A DNA stretch of 7,575 nucleotides, taken from Bdellovibrionales bacterium. Its GTDB lineage: Bacteria > Bdellovibrionota > Bdellovibrionia > Bdellovibrionales > UBA1609. A program made the translations under genes and the position numbers. Positions 1 to 6,495 of this stretch are shown in pieces. Location: the NCBI GenBank assembly GCA_020434645.1, contig JAGRAK010000094.1, positions 1-7,575 on the forward strand. Direction: 5' to 3'. A model generated the notes under the pieces. That model worked only from the letters and a program-made list of their open reading frames with translations. It had not been told where the DNA came from and did not search any database. Position 1 is the stretch's first letter; each line of letters starts with the position of its first letter.

Positions 1-8
1 CCTGGCAC

Positions 9-1106
9 CTAAAAAAACAAGCGGCCGTGTTCTTGGGGGTCAAAGTACCAACGATCATGATCGGGTTCCCAGTCGTCCCAAGTCCGGATTTTAGCCAACT
101 CTTCCACTCGAGTCGGCGGGACAATCCCGGGCACAAGAAAAGCCTTTTGCCGTTTCAACGGGTAAGGGTTGCGCAACTCGAACCCCAAAACACCTAATAC
201 CCCTCGAGCTATATACCTAGTCGCCTGGGGGTTCCAACCCGAAGCAATCTTAATAACAACGCCTAAGCCCTTCGGAAATTCCGGATGTTCAATGGCTAAA
301 CCCAACAAACCATCAGCTCCTTCTTTAGCAATGACTTTGCCTTTGCAAGACTTAATAATTGTTGTGTCCAAACGATTGTACCCACCCACGAGATCAGGGT
401 GCTTGCACATGCTCTCCCAAATCCAACCCTTTTCAACAGCTAATTGAGCGTAACAGTGAGCCAGTTCATTCACAGTCATCGACACCGTTGGCAAACCATC
501 ACCGTCGCGGGCGATTCGCTTAGGTCGCCAGTCTTGACCTAAATAGGTTTTCATCAACTCCATGTAATGATGAAAAATCGGATGAGACGGCAATGTGTAT
601 CCCGCCCTATTCCAGCCTTTCATGCGACTTCCTTTTAGCAAAGCGGCGTGATGCCCCGAAGAGTTGTTGTACCAACGCCGTGGGCGCCGCACTTGCCTTC
701 CAAATTGCACCAAAGGTAAATCGAGAGGCGTCAACATCAACCCCCACTCCCCCTCTGGTAAAATGCTTTGCGCGGCTTCCACATGTTCAGCCGACCCATT
801 GTGAGAGGCCACACTGATGGCTTTTTGCCTTTCATTTAGAGTTTCACCCAATTCTTTTTCAAAGACTTTGACATAAAAGGGTTTCATCATACTGCGCCCA
901 TAGCACAATACATTGCCGCCAAAAGAATGTATGGGGGTGTCACCACTGTACCAGCTTACGGCTCCATGAATAGTATTCTCGCTCACGCCATTGCGTCGAT
1001 AATCAACGAGTGGCTCCCACTCCACATCACGCCCGGTGGGAATATTTTGTGCTGTATCGCCAAAACTACTTTCTGGATAATGTTGATCAATTGGAGTGCG
1101 ACTCAT
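9..1106 (-). CDS. Asparaginase II-family (ReAV-type) hydrolase with altered metal site
   Basis: 365 residues, last gene of the operon in the window. The asparaginase II family is recognisable by motifs in order: RSMMKPF (71-77, Ser72-x-x-Lys75), ASHNG (100-104, Ser101), NNSSGHHAALL (147-157), DGDGLP (201-206), NRLDT (244-248), KEGADGL (261-267, Lys261) and IKIASG (285-290). These match the two Ser-Lys pairs of R. etli ReAV (Ser48/Lys51, Ser80/Lys263 as I recall). The ReAV zinc ligands Cys135, Lys138 and Cys189 fall on Ser149, His152 and Asp203, so the usual site is absent or rebuilt. An arginine cluster (RRPRR, 140-144) precedes the active-site loop. The C-terminal 45 residues, rich in Trp, Asp and Arg, do not resemble the usual family end. 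Probably cytosolic; no signal peptide. The ATG overlaps the upstream stop (ATGA), with AGGAG at 1120-1124, a long 13 bases away. Family assignment is firm; asparagine as substrate is doubtful. Context suggests C-N hydrolysis on an amino-aromatic breakdown product (inference). Confidence 0.85.
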   Translation of the reverse strand: MSRTPIDQHYPESSFGDTAQNIPTGRDVEWEPLVDYRRNGVSENTIHGAVSWYSGDTPIHSFGGNVLCYGRSMMKPFYVKVFEKELGETLNERQKAISVASHNGSAEHVEAAQSILPEGEWGLMLTPLDLPLVQFGRQVRRPRRWYNNSSGHHAALLKGSRMKGWNRAGYTLPSHPIFHHYMELMKTYLGQDWRPKRIARDGDGLPTVSMTVNELAHCYAQLAVEKGWIWESMCKHPDLVGGYNRLDTTIIKSCKGKVIAKEGADGLLGLAIEHPEFPKGLGVVIKIASGWNPQATRYIARGVLGVLGFELRNPYPLKRQKAFLVPGIVPPTRVEELAKIRTWDDWEPDHDRWYFDPQEHGRLFF

Positions 1107-2014
1107 AAAACTGGCCGATCTCCTGCGTAGGTATCTGGATCGTCTTCATCAAACTCTAAGTCTCTGGCCTTACCTGGGCAAGGCTCGAGCCCCACAACAG
1201 CCGCACCCGTTCCGCACACAGGAGCGTATTCATACACCTGGCCGTTAAAAGAATTATGTTGCCCATTTACAGCCGAGAGCCACCAAAAGGGCTTGAAGTT
1301 TGAAACTTTCGGCACACGCGCCTCAACATGAAATTGTCGCGAGAGTTGGGCGGCGTCTTCTAACCGTCCCTCATTTAAAAATTCTAAGAATTTTAAATTC
1401 CATTCATGATCTTTTAAAGAACTGATCTCGTCATCTTTGGGGTCAACACGTTTTGTCGCGAGACGATTTGAAAGTGACGTGATCGCCACCAATACAGCTT
1501 TTTTACCACTGGCACGAATGGCATCAAGTGTGGCTTTACCTAAAATGACAGTCTCTGCTCGGTCTGAATAAATATTACTCGATACAATCACGCACGGTAT
1601 TTTATTATCAGGGTTGATCAGTTTTAAAACCGTGACCGACCCCGTATCAATCGGAAAACCTTCATAATCTATCGTGCGTGCCTGCAGCTTTCTTTTCTCA
1701 CACTCTTTTTTGTAAATTTCAGCAAACTTAGAATCAAATTTTAATTTGTACGGTATCGACCCGAGCTCGTGAAACTGATCGTCTACCAAAATCCACTCAG
1801 CATTTTCACGTGCTTGAATTTGATGACCAATAATACTTGGCCAATAGGTCGAATATAAAATTAAAATCTCAGCACCCGAATTTTGAATTTCTTTACCCAC
1901 ATTTTTCATGGCTTGATTTAATTTTTGCCAACCCGGGTTTTTGTCAGGCGTTAATAAAAGATGCGGCAGCCCCGGCAATATATAAGAATTAAGTATTAAA
2001 GATTCTTCGCTCAT
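1103..2014 (-). CDS. amnA: Aminophenol 1,6-dioxygenase-like alpha subunit (non-catalytic LigB fold)
   Basis: 303 residues, LigB/class III extradiol dioxygenase fold. It resembles the AmnA-type subunit of 2-aminophenol 1,6-dioxygenase: ILPGLPHL (12-19), LILYSTYW (51-58), DYEGFPIDTGS (116-126), SLSNR (180-184), WNLKFLEFLNEG (205-216) and YAPVCGTGAAVV (263-274). Compared with its neighbouring beta subunit, the metal and acid-base residues are lost: His14 to Gly15, His60/His63 to Tyr54/Tyr57, Tyr130 to Thr124 and His196 to Asn183. It therefore should bind no iron and act as the structural partner, as known for this family. It extends about 27 residues past the usual end (277-303), an acidic tail with a CPG element and an EFDEDDPD run. 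ATGA overlaps at both ends tie it to beta and to the asparaginase-like gene. RBS GGAG at 2021-2024, 6 bases from the ATG. The symbol marks similarity; the true substrate is unproven. Confidence 0.85.
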   Translation of the reverse strand: MSEESLILNSYILPGLPHLLLTPDKNPGWQKLNQAMKNVGKEIQNSGAEILILYSTYWPSIIGHQIQARENAEWILVDDQFHELGSIPYKLKFDSKFAEIYKKECEKRKLQARTIDYEGFPIDTGSVTVLKLINPDNKIPCVIVSSNIYSDRAETVILGKATLDAIRASGKKAVLVAITSLSNRLATKRVDPKDDEISSLKDHEWNLKFLEFLNEGRLEDAAQLSRQFHVEARVPKVSNFKPFWWLSAVNGQHNSFNGQVYEYAPVCGTGAAVVGLEPCPGKARDLEFDEDDPDTYAGDRPVL

Positions 2015-2892
2015 ACCGCACTCCAGTGAGCAATGACGTTGCCCGTTCCGATGACCGTTCCGTAAGCATGAATTTCAGCAGGACGTGTTGGGTAACCCAT
2101 GGCGCTCATCATCCAACTGAGGCTACCACTATCTGTCTCTGCCGCTGTTTGTTCAGTGAAATCTGGTAGAATCTCTATCATCTCTTTTGACTTACCAGCC
2201 CTCATAAGTTCAATCATTTTCATATCCCACACATATTGATTGTGATTTTCAATATGTTCATAGCTCATATCTTCGGGCACACTTGGCTCTGTTCGAAAAT
2301 GCCGGTGTGAAAGTGAGTGACTGGCGAGCAGCACCGCACGCTTACCACTTTTTTCAACAGCTGTACGCGTGGCTTGCCCCAGCTCGCTCATCATGGTTTG
2401 CATGACATGCATATTGTAGTAGCTTGCGCCACCACAGGAAGAAATTGAAACAATCGGCTTATCCCACGCTGGGCGAGTCATGTGACACGATACAATTGTG
2501 CCGTAGTCGACGCGGTAATGGGGGTTCTTCATCATTGTGGTATCAAGACCAAGCGTTGCCGCCTCACGACTTATGCTTTCAGCAAGCTCCACATCAAAAT
2601 TGATATCATAATTGAAGCGAAATAGATTGGGGAATATCGGATCAACCGATTTTGATTTTAAATTCGGCACACCCACAAAATGTGTACCCACTTGTGTTCT
2701 CCAATGAGGCGAGTGAACAATGAGAACATCATAGTCTAATGCATCTAGTTTTTTTCTTAAAGATTCGTAGCCCCACCTTAAGACCTCCCAACCGCATTCT
2801 GATTTTGGCTCATTTTGTGGTGGATTCTCACCATACACTAAGTGTGGCGGGTGCGGTGCAAGTGCCCCAGCTACTATTTGTCCTTTTGCCAT
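2011..2892 (-). CDS. amnB: Aminophenol 1,6-dioxygenase-like beta subunit (catalytic class III extradiol)
   Basis: 293 residues. Class III (LigB-fold) non-heme Fe(II) ring-cleavage dioxygenase, most like AmnB, which opens 2-aminophenol between C1 and C6 to 2-aminomuconic 6-semialdehyde using O2. Expected residues are all present with a constant offset of one from Comamonas AmnB (His13, His62, Glu251): APHPPH gives His14, VHSPHW gives His63, and AAETDSG gives Glu252. Probable acid-base and substrate residues are also there: NPHYRVDYG (123-131; His125, Tyr130) and SHSLSHRHF (191-199; His196). The end, YGTVIGTGNVI (277-287), pairs with the matching motif of alpha. The gene lies 24 bases after the ALDH gene and overlaps alpha by ATGA; paired genes fit a heteromeric enzyme. 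The RBS is weak (GGGG, 2899-2902, 6 bases from ATG). Related enzymes use amino-chlorophenols, amino-hydroxybenzoates or catechols, so the exact ring substrate cannot be read from sequence. Confidence 0.9.
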   Translation of the reverse strand: MAKGQIVAGALAPHPPHLVYGENPPQNEPKSECGWEVLRWGYESLRKKLDALDYDVLIVHSPHWRTQVGTHFVGVPNLKSKSVDPIFPNLFRFNYDINFDVELAESISREAATLGLDTTMMKNPHYRVDYGTIVSCHMTRPAWDKPIVSISSCGGASYYNMHVMQTMMSELGQATRTAVEKSGKRAVLLASHSLSHRHFRTEPSVPEDMSYEHIENHNQYVWDMKMIELMRAGKSKEMIEILPDFTEQTAAETDSGSLSWMMSAMGYPTRPAEIHAYGTVIGTGNVIAHWSAV

Positions 2893-2916
2893 TTAAAACC
2901 CCATTTTATATTTAAA

Positions 2917-4362
2917 CTAATTTAACGAAATACAAATATTTTGCTTCTCTGTATAAAAATCTAGAGAGTCCACACCGCCCTCGCGGCCCACTCCAGAAAA
3001 TTTTACTCCACCAAACGGCACCCGAAGATCGCGCTTCATCCAGGCATTCACCCAAACCTGACCCACATCTAGTTTTTGCGAGAACGTGTGTGCGCGATTG
3101 ATATTCGAAGTCCAAACACTAGCAGATAACCCATAGCGCGTGTCATTAGCTAAGCGCAAAGCCTCTTCATCCGTTGAAAAGGAGCTCACAGTAACAACAG
3201 GTCCAAAAATTTCTTCTTGCATGGCTTCACAACGAGAATCAAGCCCCGCAATAACAGTAGGTCGTAAAAAATAACCGTTTTGAAACTCGAGAGGCAAATC
3301 AGGCCGCACTCCACCCGTTAAAATTTTGCCACCCTCTTTTTTTGCGCGCTCTATGAAACCTTCGACTTTTTTTAAGTGCGCCTCACTCACCAGCGCCCCC
3401 ATAAATGAAGACTTATCTAGCGGGTCGCCCACTTTTAATTCACTCACTTTTTGCACAAATTTATCTATAAACTCTGCATATATTTTTTCTTCCACAAGAA
3501 TTCGCGAACCACAGAGACAAATTTCGCCTTGATTCAGAAAACTCGATCTCAAGGTGGTCTCGATACATTTATCAAGATCACAATCAGCAAAAATAATATT
3601 GGGGTTCTTACCACCCAGTTCAAGACTCAATTTTTTATAATAAGGAGCTGAGCCTTCAATAATAGCCCGTGCTGTAACTGTCCCCCCTGTAAATGAAATC
3701 GCGGGCACATCAGGATGACTGACCAGAGCTGCGCCCACCTTACCACCAAGCCCAAGAATTATGTTACAAACGCCGTCAGGTAAACCTGCAGACTTCATAA
3801 TTGGCCCAAGCATGTGTGCTGTTTTTGAAGTGAGCTCAGATGGTTTACATACCACGCAGTTGCCGGCCGCAAGAGCTGGGGCGATCTTCCAGGTGAGTAA
3901 ATAGAGCGGGAGATTCCAAGGAGAAATAAGCCCCACCACACCCACGGGTTTTCGATGAACATAGTTCACTCCGTGAGAATCCATAGCTGTGGCCAGCTCT
4001 GTATTTTGTAAAATCAAATTGGCAAAGTATCTAAAATTTTCGCTCGCTCTTGGAATATCAAGAGATTTTGCTAGCCAGTAAGGCTTACCTTGATCAATAG
4101 ATTCAGCACGCGCCAGACTTTCAGAGTTTTCATCAATCAAATCTGCAATTTTATTTAAAATTTGAGCGCGCTCTTTATAACCCACCGTTTGCCAATGGGC
4201 GTATGATCTTTTTGCGGCGGCTACAGCCATTGCCAAGTCTTCTGAATCTGAATCAGCTACTTTTGAATACACTTCGCCTTTTGCAGGGTTCACATTATCT
4301 AGATATTGACCTTTTAAGGGCGAGACATGTTCACCATTAATAAAATTAGTTAAATTATCCAT
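2917..4362 (-). CDS. amnC: 2-aminomuconic 6-semialdehyde dehydrogenase-like (ALDH8 type)
   Basis: 481 residues from the chosen ATG. NAD-dependent aldehyde dehydrogenase of the ALDH8A1/AmnC/DmpC branch, expected to oxidise the semialdehyde made by the adjacent dioxygenase to 2-aminomuconate. Seen: ISPWNLPLYLLTWKIAPAL (146-164, Asn150), KPSELT (173-178), FTGG (224-227), LELGGKNP (247-254, Glu248), NQGEICLCGSRI (277-288, nucleophile Cys282), GALVSEAHLKKV (322-333), EEIFGPV (383-389) and WMKRDLRVPFGG (441-452). Arg444 is at the position of Pseudomonas AMSDH Arg464, a substrate-carboxylate residue as I recall; Asn169, Glu268 and Cys302 match at the same offset of 19-20. The frame is open further upstream to an ATG at 4470, but that would add 36 residues inside the flavoenzyme gene; GGAG at 4370-4373, 7 bases before 4362, and the family N-terminus (FINGE) decide the start. 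It overlaps the upstream gene by 8 bases. 2-hydroxymuconic semialdehyde is the main alternative substrate. Confidence 0.92.
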   Translation of the reverse strand: MDNLTNFINGEHVSPLKGQYLDNVNPAKGEVYSKVADSDSEDLAMAVAAAKRSYAHWQTVGYKERAQILNKIADLIDENSESLARAESIDQGKPYWLAKSLDIPRASENFRYFANLILQNTELATAMDSHGVNYVHRKPVGVVGLISPWNLPLYLLTWKIAPALAAGNCVVCKPSELTSKTAHMLGPIMKSAGLPDGVCNIILGLGGKVGAALVSHPDVPAISFTGGTVTARAIIEGSAPYYKKLSLELGGKNPNIIFADCDLDKCIETTLRSSFLNQGEICLCGSRILVEEKIYAEFIDKFVQKVSELKVGDPLDKSSFMGALVSEAHLKKVEGFIERAKKEGGKILTGGVRPDLPLEFQNGYFLRPTVIAGLDSRCEAMQEEIFGPVVTVSSFSTDEEALRLANDTRYGLSASVWTSNINRAHTFSQKLDVGQVWVNAWMKRDLRVPFGGVKFSGVGREGGVDSLDFYTEKQNICISLN

Positions 4363-5590
4363 TGATAAGCTCCGGGCGAACATGCTCGGCAAATAAGCGC
4401 ATATTTTTTTTGACCGCCACATTGTCATGATTATTAAAATCAAACCAAAGCATAAGCCTATCTTCAGCATTGTATTTTTCTTTTAATTTTTTAAGCACCA
4501 TCTCAGGGTCGCCCCAAAGCGTGTTCTGAGTAGCCTTTTCTACTTTACCCGAGTCAATAGTGCCCTCCATCGCTCGCCAGTAATTTTCATGAGCCCTGCG
4601 TGCATCGCCTTCGGCTTTTTTGCGACGCTCTTCAATTGATAAATTTGGATCATTATTTAAATACACCAGCACCGTTCGCGGCATAAGCTCACGTCGCCAC
4701 TGACCACCTGCCGAATGATACTCACTCTTCATTCGAGCATGCGTCTGTTCAATTTCACTACCCGGAGTAATAGAAAGATTAAAAACACCACAAGGCAAAA
4801 ATTGATTGGCCAATGCCTGAACCGCAGGGTCATGACTGCCGATTGTGAGCTCTAAATTATCAAGTGACACGTCTTGCGGTATAAGCCCCACTTTTTCAAA
4901 GCTCCAGCGCCCCGGGAGCAAAATGACATCTCCGTCACCGCTCAATTTAAATTCGTCTTTATACACTTTAAACGCTCTTTGCCATTCATCGTCAGTGCGA
5001 AAATCTGAACGCACCATTTTGCGTGTGGCAATATCTCGTGAAGAAAACTTCTCACCTCTTAAAGCTCGTAAGAAAATTTCAGTGGCCTCATGAAAAATTT
5101 TACCCTTCACCACAGGCCAAGCCACCTCTTCGGTTTGCGAGCGGGGCACAATTCCGTAAGGAGAGTTTGAAAACGGAAAGCGGCCTGCCGCAAAGCCAAG
5201 ATGCAGCTTTCTTTTTTCAGCAGGGTCAAGCCCGTGAAGAGCCAAGAAGGTGCGCACACTCTCAGCATGAGCTAGAGGCCCACCATTGCAAAGTATGTTT
5301 CTTATGGCAGAACCTATATGGATATTCTTTGTACGAGCAAAAACTTTATGTGCCACTTGCAAAATATCAGTATTGAGCCCAATTTCACCTTTAAATAAAG
5401 GGATCACCGGCTTTTCATTTTCTTTTTGCACCTGGCATGAAAGATGAGTCTCCGCCACCCAACCCACTTCATACCCCAGCTCATCAGCCAGCTCTATTTG
5501 CTCAAAGAAATTTTCAAACATAGTTTTTTCTGATGGCATGTAGCCATCTACTTCGGTCTGACAAATAGAGAAAAACACATCAAACTTCAT
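4355..5590 (-). CDS. LLM-class (luciferase-like) flavin-dependent oxidoreductase
   Basis: 411 residues. Bacterial luciferase-like monooxygenase fold: an N-terminal beta strand (MKFDVFFSI), then ELADELGYEVGWVAETHL (33-50), the signature helix-strand of the family, VFARTKNIHIGSAI (83-96) and HLGFAAGRFPF (130-140). A middle portion (about 181-245) is highly charged, with no counterpart I recognise, and makes the protein longer than the usual 330-380 residues. The C-terminal part has the barrel strand RTVLVYLN (305-312), a charged helix, and WGDPEMVLKKLKEKY (359-373), typical of the last helices of LLM proteins. Such enzymes use reduced FMN, usually supplied by a separate reductase, plus O2; none is visible here. 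Cytosolic. ATGA overlap with the SDR gene; GGGAG at 5603-5607, 12 bases upstream. Its place before ring-cleavage genes suggests it hydroxylates or dealkylates the substrate before cleavage (inference); an F420-dependent role is less likely but not excluded. Confidence 0.85.
   Translation of the reverse strand: MKFDVFFSICQTEVDGYMPSEKTMFENFFEQIELADELGYEVGWVAETHLSCQVQKENEKPVIPLFKGEIGLNTDILQVAHKVFARTKNIHIGSAIRNILCNGGPLAHAESVRTFLALHGLDPAEKRKLHLGFAAGRFPFSNSPYGIVPRSQTEEVAWPVVKGKIFHEATEIFLRALRGEKFSSRDIATRKMVRSDFRTDDEWQRAFKVYKDEFKLSGDGDVILLPGRWSFEKVGLIPQDVSLDNLELTIGSHDPAVQALANQFLPCGVFNLSITPGSEIEQTHARMKSEYHSAGGQWRRELMPRTVLVYLNNDPNLSIEERRKKAEGDARRAHENYWRAMEGTIDSGKVEKATQNTLWGDPEMVLKKLKEKYNAEDRLMLWFDFNNHDNVAVKKNMRLFAEHVRPELING
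4370..4373 (-). promoter_or_regulatory. Ribosome binding site deciding the ALDH start
   Basis: GGAG on the minus strand, 7 bases before the ATG at 4362 and inside the end of the flavoenzyme gene. It supports the 481-residue start over the longer open frame beginning at 4470, whose first 36 residues are an out-of-frame reading of the flavoenzyme gene. Confidence 0.75.
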
Positions 5591-6366
5591 AGGCTTTGCG
5601 TTCTCCCACCATCAACAGGAAGATTAATACCATTAATATATGAAGCCAGTGGGCTTGCTAAAAATGCCACAGCATTTGCAATCTCCTCAGGCTCACCAAA
5701 TCTTTTTGCCGGAATCTGCAAAAGCCACATACTTTCAACTTCAGCCTCAGATATATTTTGTTTCTCTGCCGTATTCATTTTTAATGTCTCAAGCCGCGAA
5801 GTTTTTGTATAACCTGGCAAAACATTATTAACAGTTATGCCAAACGAGCCCACCTCATGAGCTAAAGTTTTAGCCCAACTCGCAACCGCTGCACGAATGG
5901 TATTTGATACCCCAAGATTCGGAATCGGAGCCTTCACTGAAGTTGAAATAATATTAATTATTCGACCATAATTATTTTTCTTCATGTTTGGCGTTACAAC
6001 CTGTGCAAGGTAGGAGCTTGCAAGAACATGGGTCTCAAAAGCCTTAATAAATTCTTCAGGTGTTGCAGAAAGTAAAGATCCAGCCTTTGGCCCACCGGCA
6101 TTGCACACCAAAATATCAAAGCCACCATAGGCCTTCACTTTTAAAGGGATTTCAGAGCGAACAGATTTTAAATCAGATAAATCCAGAGCTAAATAATCGT
6201 GACCCTCACCGGGCAACTCCTGCAAACGGAGCTGCAACTCAGCTTCATTGCGAGCGACCAGCAAAACCCGAGCCCCACTGGCAGCTAAAACTTTTGCACA
6301 ACTCGCACCGATTCCCTTTGAAGCACCACACACTAAGGCTTTTTTGCCTTTTAGGCCAAAATCCAT
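5587..6366 (-). CDS. SDR-family protein with degenerate catalytic tetrad
   Basis: 259 residues, first gene of the operon. Rossmann-fold short-chain dehydrogenase/reductase: cofactor loop GASKGIG (14-20), VLLVARNEAEL (34-44; Arg39 suggests NADP(H)), LDLSD (61-65), CNAGGP (88-93), GRIINIISTS (134-143), VNNVLPGYTKT (179-189), PAKRFGEPEEIANAVAFLASPLA-type end (from 219) and VDGG (251-254). The catalytic tetrad Asn-Ser-Tyr-Lys reads His113-Ser141-Ser154-Arg158: aligning with FabG needs no gap (Asn110, Ser138, Tyr151 and Lys155 all offset by 3). Loss of Tyr and Lys is known from a divergent BKR-like SDR subgroup with an SNxxRA motif, which I believe this joins; their activity is poorly defined. It may be a reductase with altered chemistry or a binding protein. 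RBS AGGGA at 6373-6377, 6 bases from ATG. It is preceded by the divergent regulatory region, so it is the likely promoter-proximal gene. Confidence 0.9.
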   Translation of the reverse strand: MDFGLKGKKALVCGASKGIGASCAKVLAASGARVLLVARNEAELQLRLQELPGEGHDYLALDLSDLKSVRSEIPLKVKAYGGFDILVCNAGGPKAGSLLSATPEEFIKAFETHVLASSYLAQVVTPNMKKNNYGRIINIISTSVKAPIPNLGVSNTIRAAVASWAKTLAHEVGSFGITVNNVLPGYTKTSRLETLKMNTAEKQNISEAEVESMWLLQIPAKRFGEPEEIANAVAFLASPLASYINGINLPVDGGRTQSL

Positions 6367-6396
6367 GTTCTGTCCCTACTTCCATGTTTAAATTGA

Positions 6397-6402
6397 AAGA
6401 TA
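6397..6402 (-). promoter_or_regulatory. Possible -10 element of the operon promoter
   Basis: TATCTT on the minus strand matches TATAAT at 4 of 6 positions, and would start the message near 6390, about 24 bases before the SDR ATG and leaving room for its AGGGA ribosome site. There is no good -35 at 16-18 bases, so the promoter would need an activator, or the true one is elsewhere. Confidence 0.3.
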
Positions 6403-6417
6403 ACTCTTAGCGCAGTT

Positions 6418-6431
6418 TGCCAGATTTGGCA
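6418..6431. promoter_or_regulatory. Candidate operator: TGCCA-GATT-TGGCA inverted repeat
   Basis: A perfect 5-base inverted repeat with a 4-base centre. If the minus-strand -10 is TATCTT (6402-6397), a 17-base spacer places the -35 at 6425-6420, inside this repeat, where the sequence is a poor match to TTGACA. A dyad at a weak -35 would suit an activator or repressor site. The repeat is short and could be chance; no regulator is known for it. Confidence 0.35.
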
Positions 6432-6457
6432 GCGATCGAGACACAGCTCCCCGCCCA

Positions 6458-6487
6458 TTGACATGCCGCGCATCCTGAAAGTACGCT
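6458..6487 (+). promoter_or_regulatory. Candidate sigma-70 promoter of the plus-strand gene
   Basis: A perfect TTGACA (6458-6463) followed after 18 bases by TACGCT (6482-6487), which keeps the first, second and last bases of TATAAT. Transcription would begin at about 6493-6496, at or just before the chosen ATG. This would make the mRNA leaderless or nearly so, in line with the missing ribosome binding site. Confidence 0.4.
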
Positions 6488-6495
6488 GTTCTCCT

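Larger units (their letters stand above)
6367..6495. promoter_or_regulatory. Divergent intergenic regulatory region
   Basis: 129 bases between the two divergent start codons. It is the only non-coding stretch long enough to hold promoters in the window, and must serve the six-gene minus-strand operon and the plus-strand membrane enzyme. It contains a 5-4-5 inverted repeat, a possible minus-strand -10 and a plus-strand TTGACA element, each listed separately. No regulator gene is adjacent, so the controlling protein is encoded elsewhere. Confidence 0.7.

Noticed and set aside
9..1106. Calling the gene a plain L-asparaginase
   Set aside because: The family fits, but the zinc ligands are all changed and the context is aromatic breakdown, so the substrate should not be assumed.
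1140..1380. Apparent base-composition shift within the AmnA-like gene (AT-rich upstream, GC-richer from about 1380 to 1)
   Set aside because: Hand counts of 60-base lines range from about 28 to 57% GC, and the AmnB gene also has GC-rich lines, so the change is not clearly a transfer or recombination boundary.
2912..3115. 67-codon minus-strand open frame inside the ALDH gene
   Set aside because: It is an out-of-frame reading of the ALDH 3' end, with no ribosome site and low-quality composition.
4363..4470. 36-residue N-terminal extension of the ALDH with a hydrophobic start
   Set aside because: It looks like a signal anchor, but it is the end of the flavoenzyme gene read in another frame. 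The ribosome site and family N-terminus favour the ATG at 4362.
5023..5376. 117-codon plus-strand open frame opposite the flavoenzyme gene
   Set aside because: Antisense to a clearly real gene; the product has no recognisable motif.
6060..6410. 116-codon plus-strand open frame opposite the SDR gene and entering the intergenic region
   Set aside because: Composition (His, Pro, Gln rich, no motif) is that of antisense reading of a coding gene.
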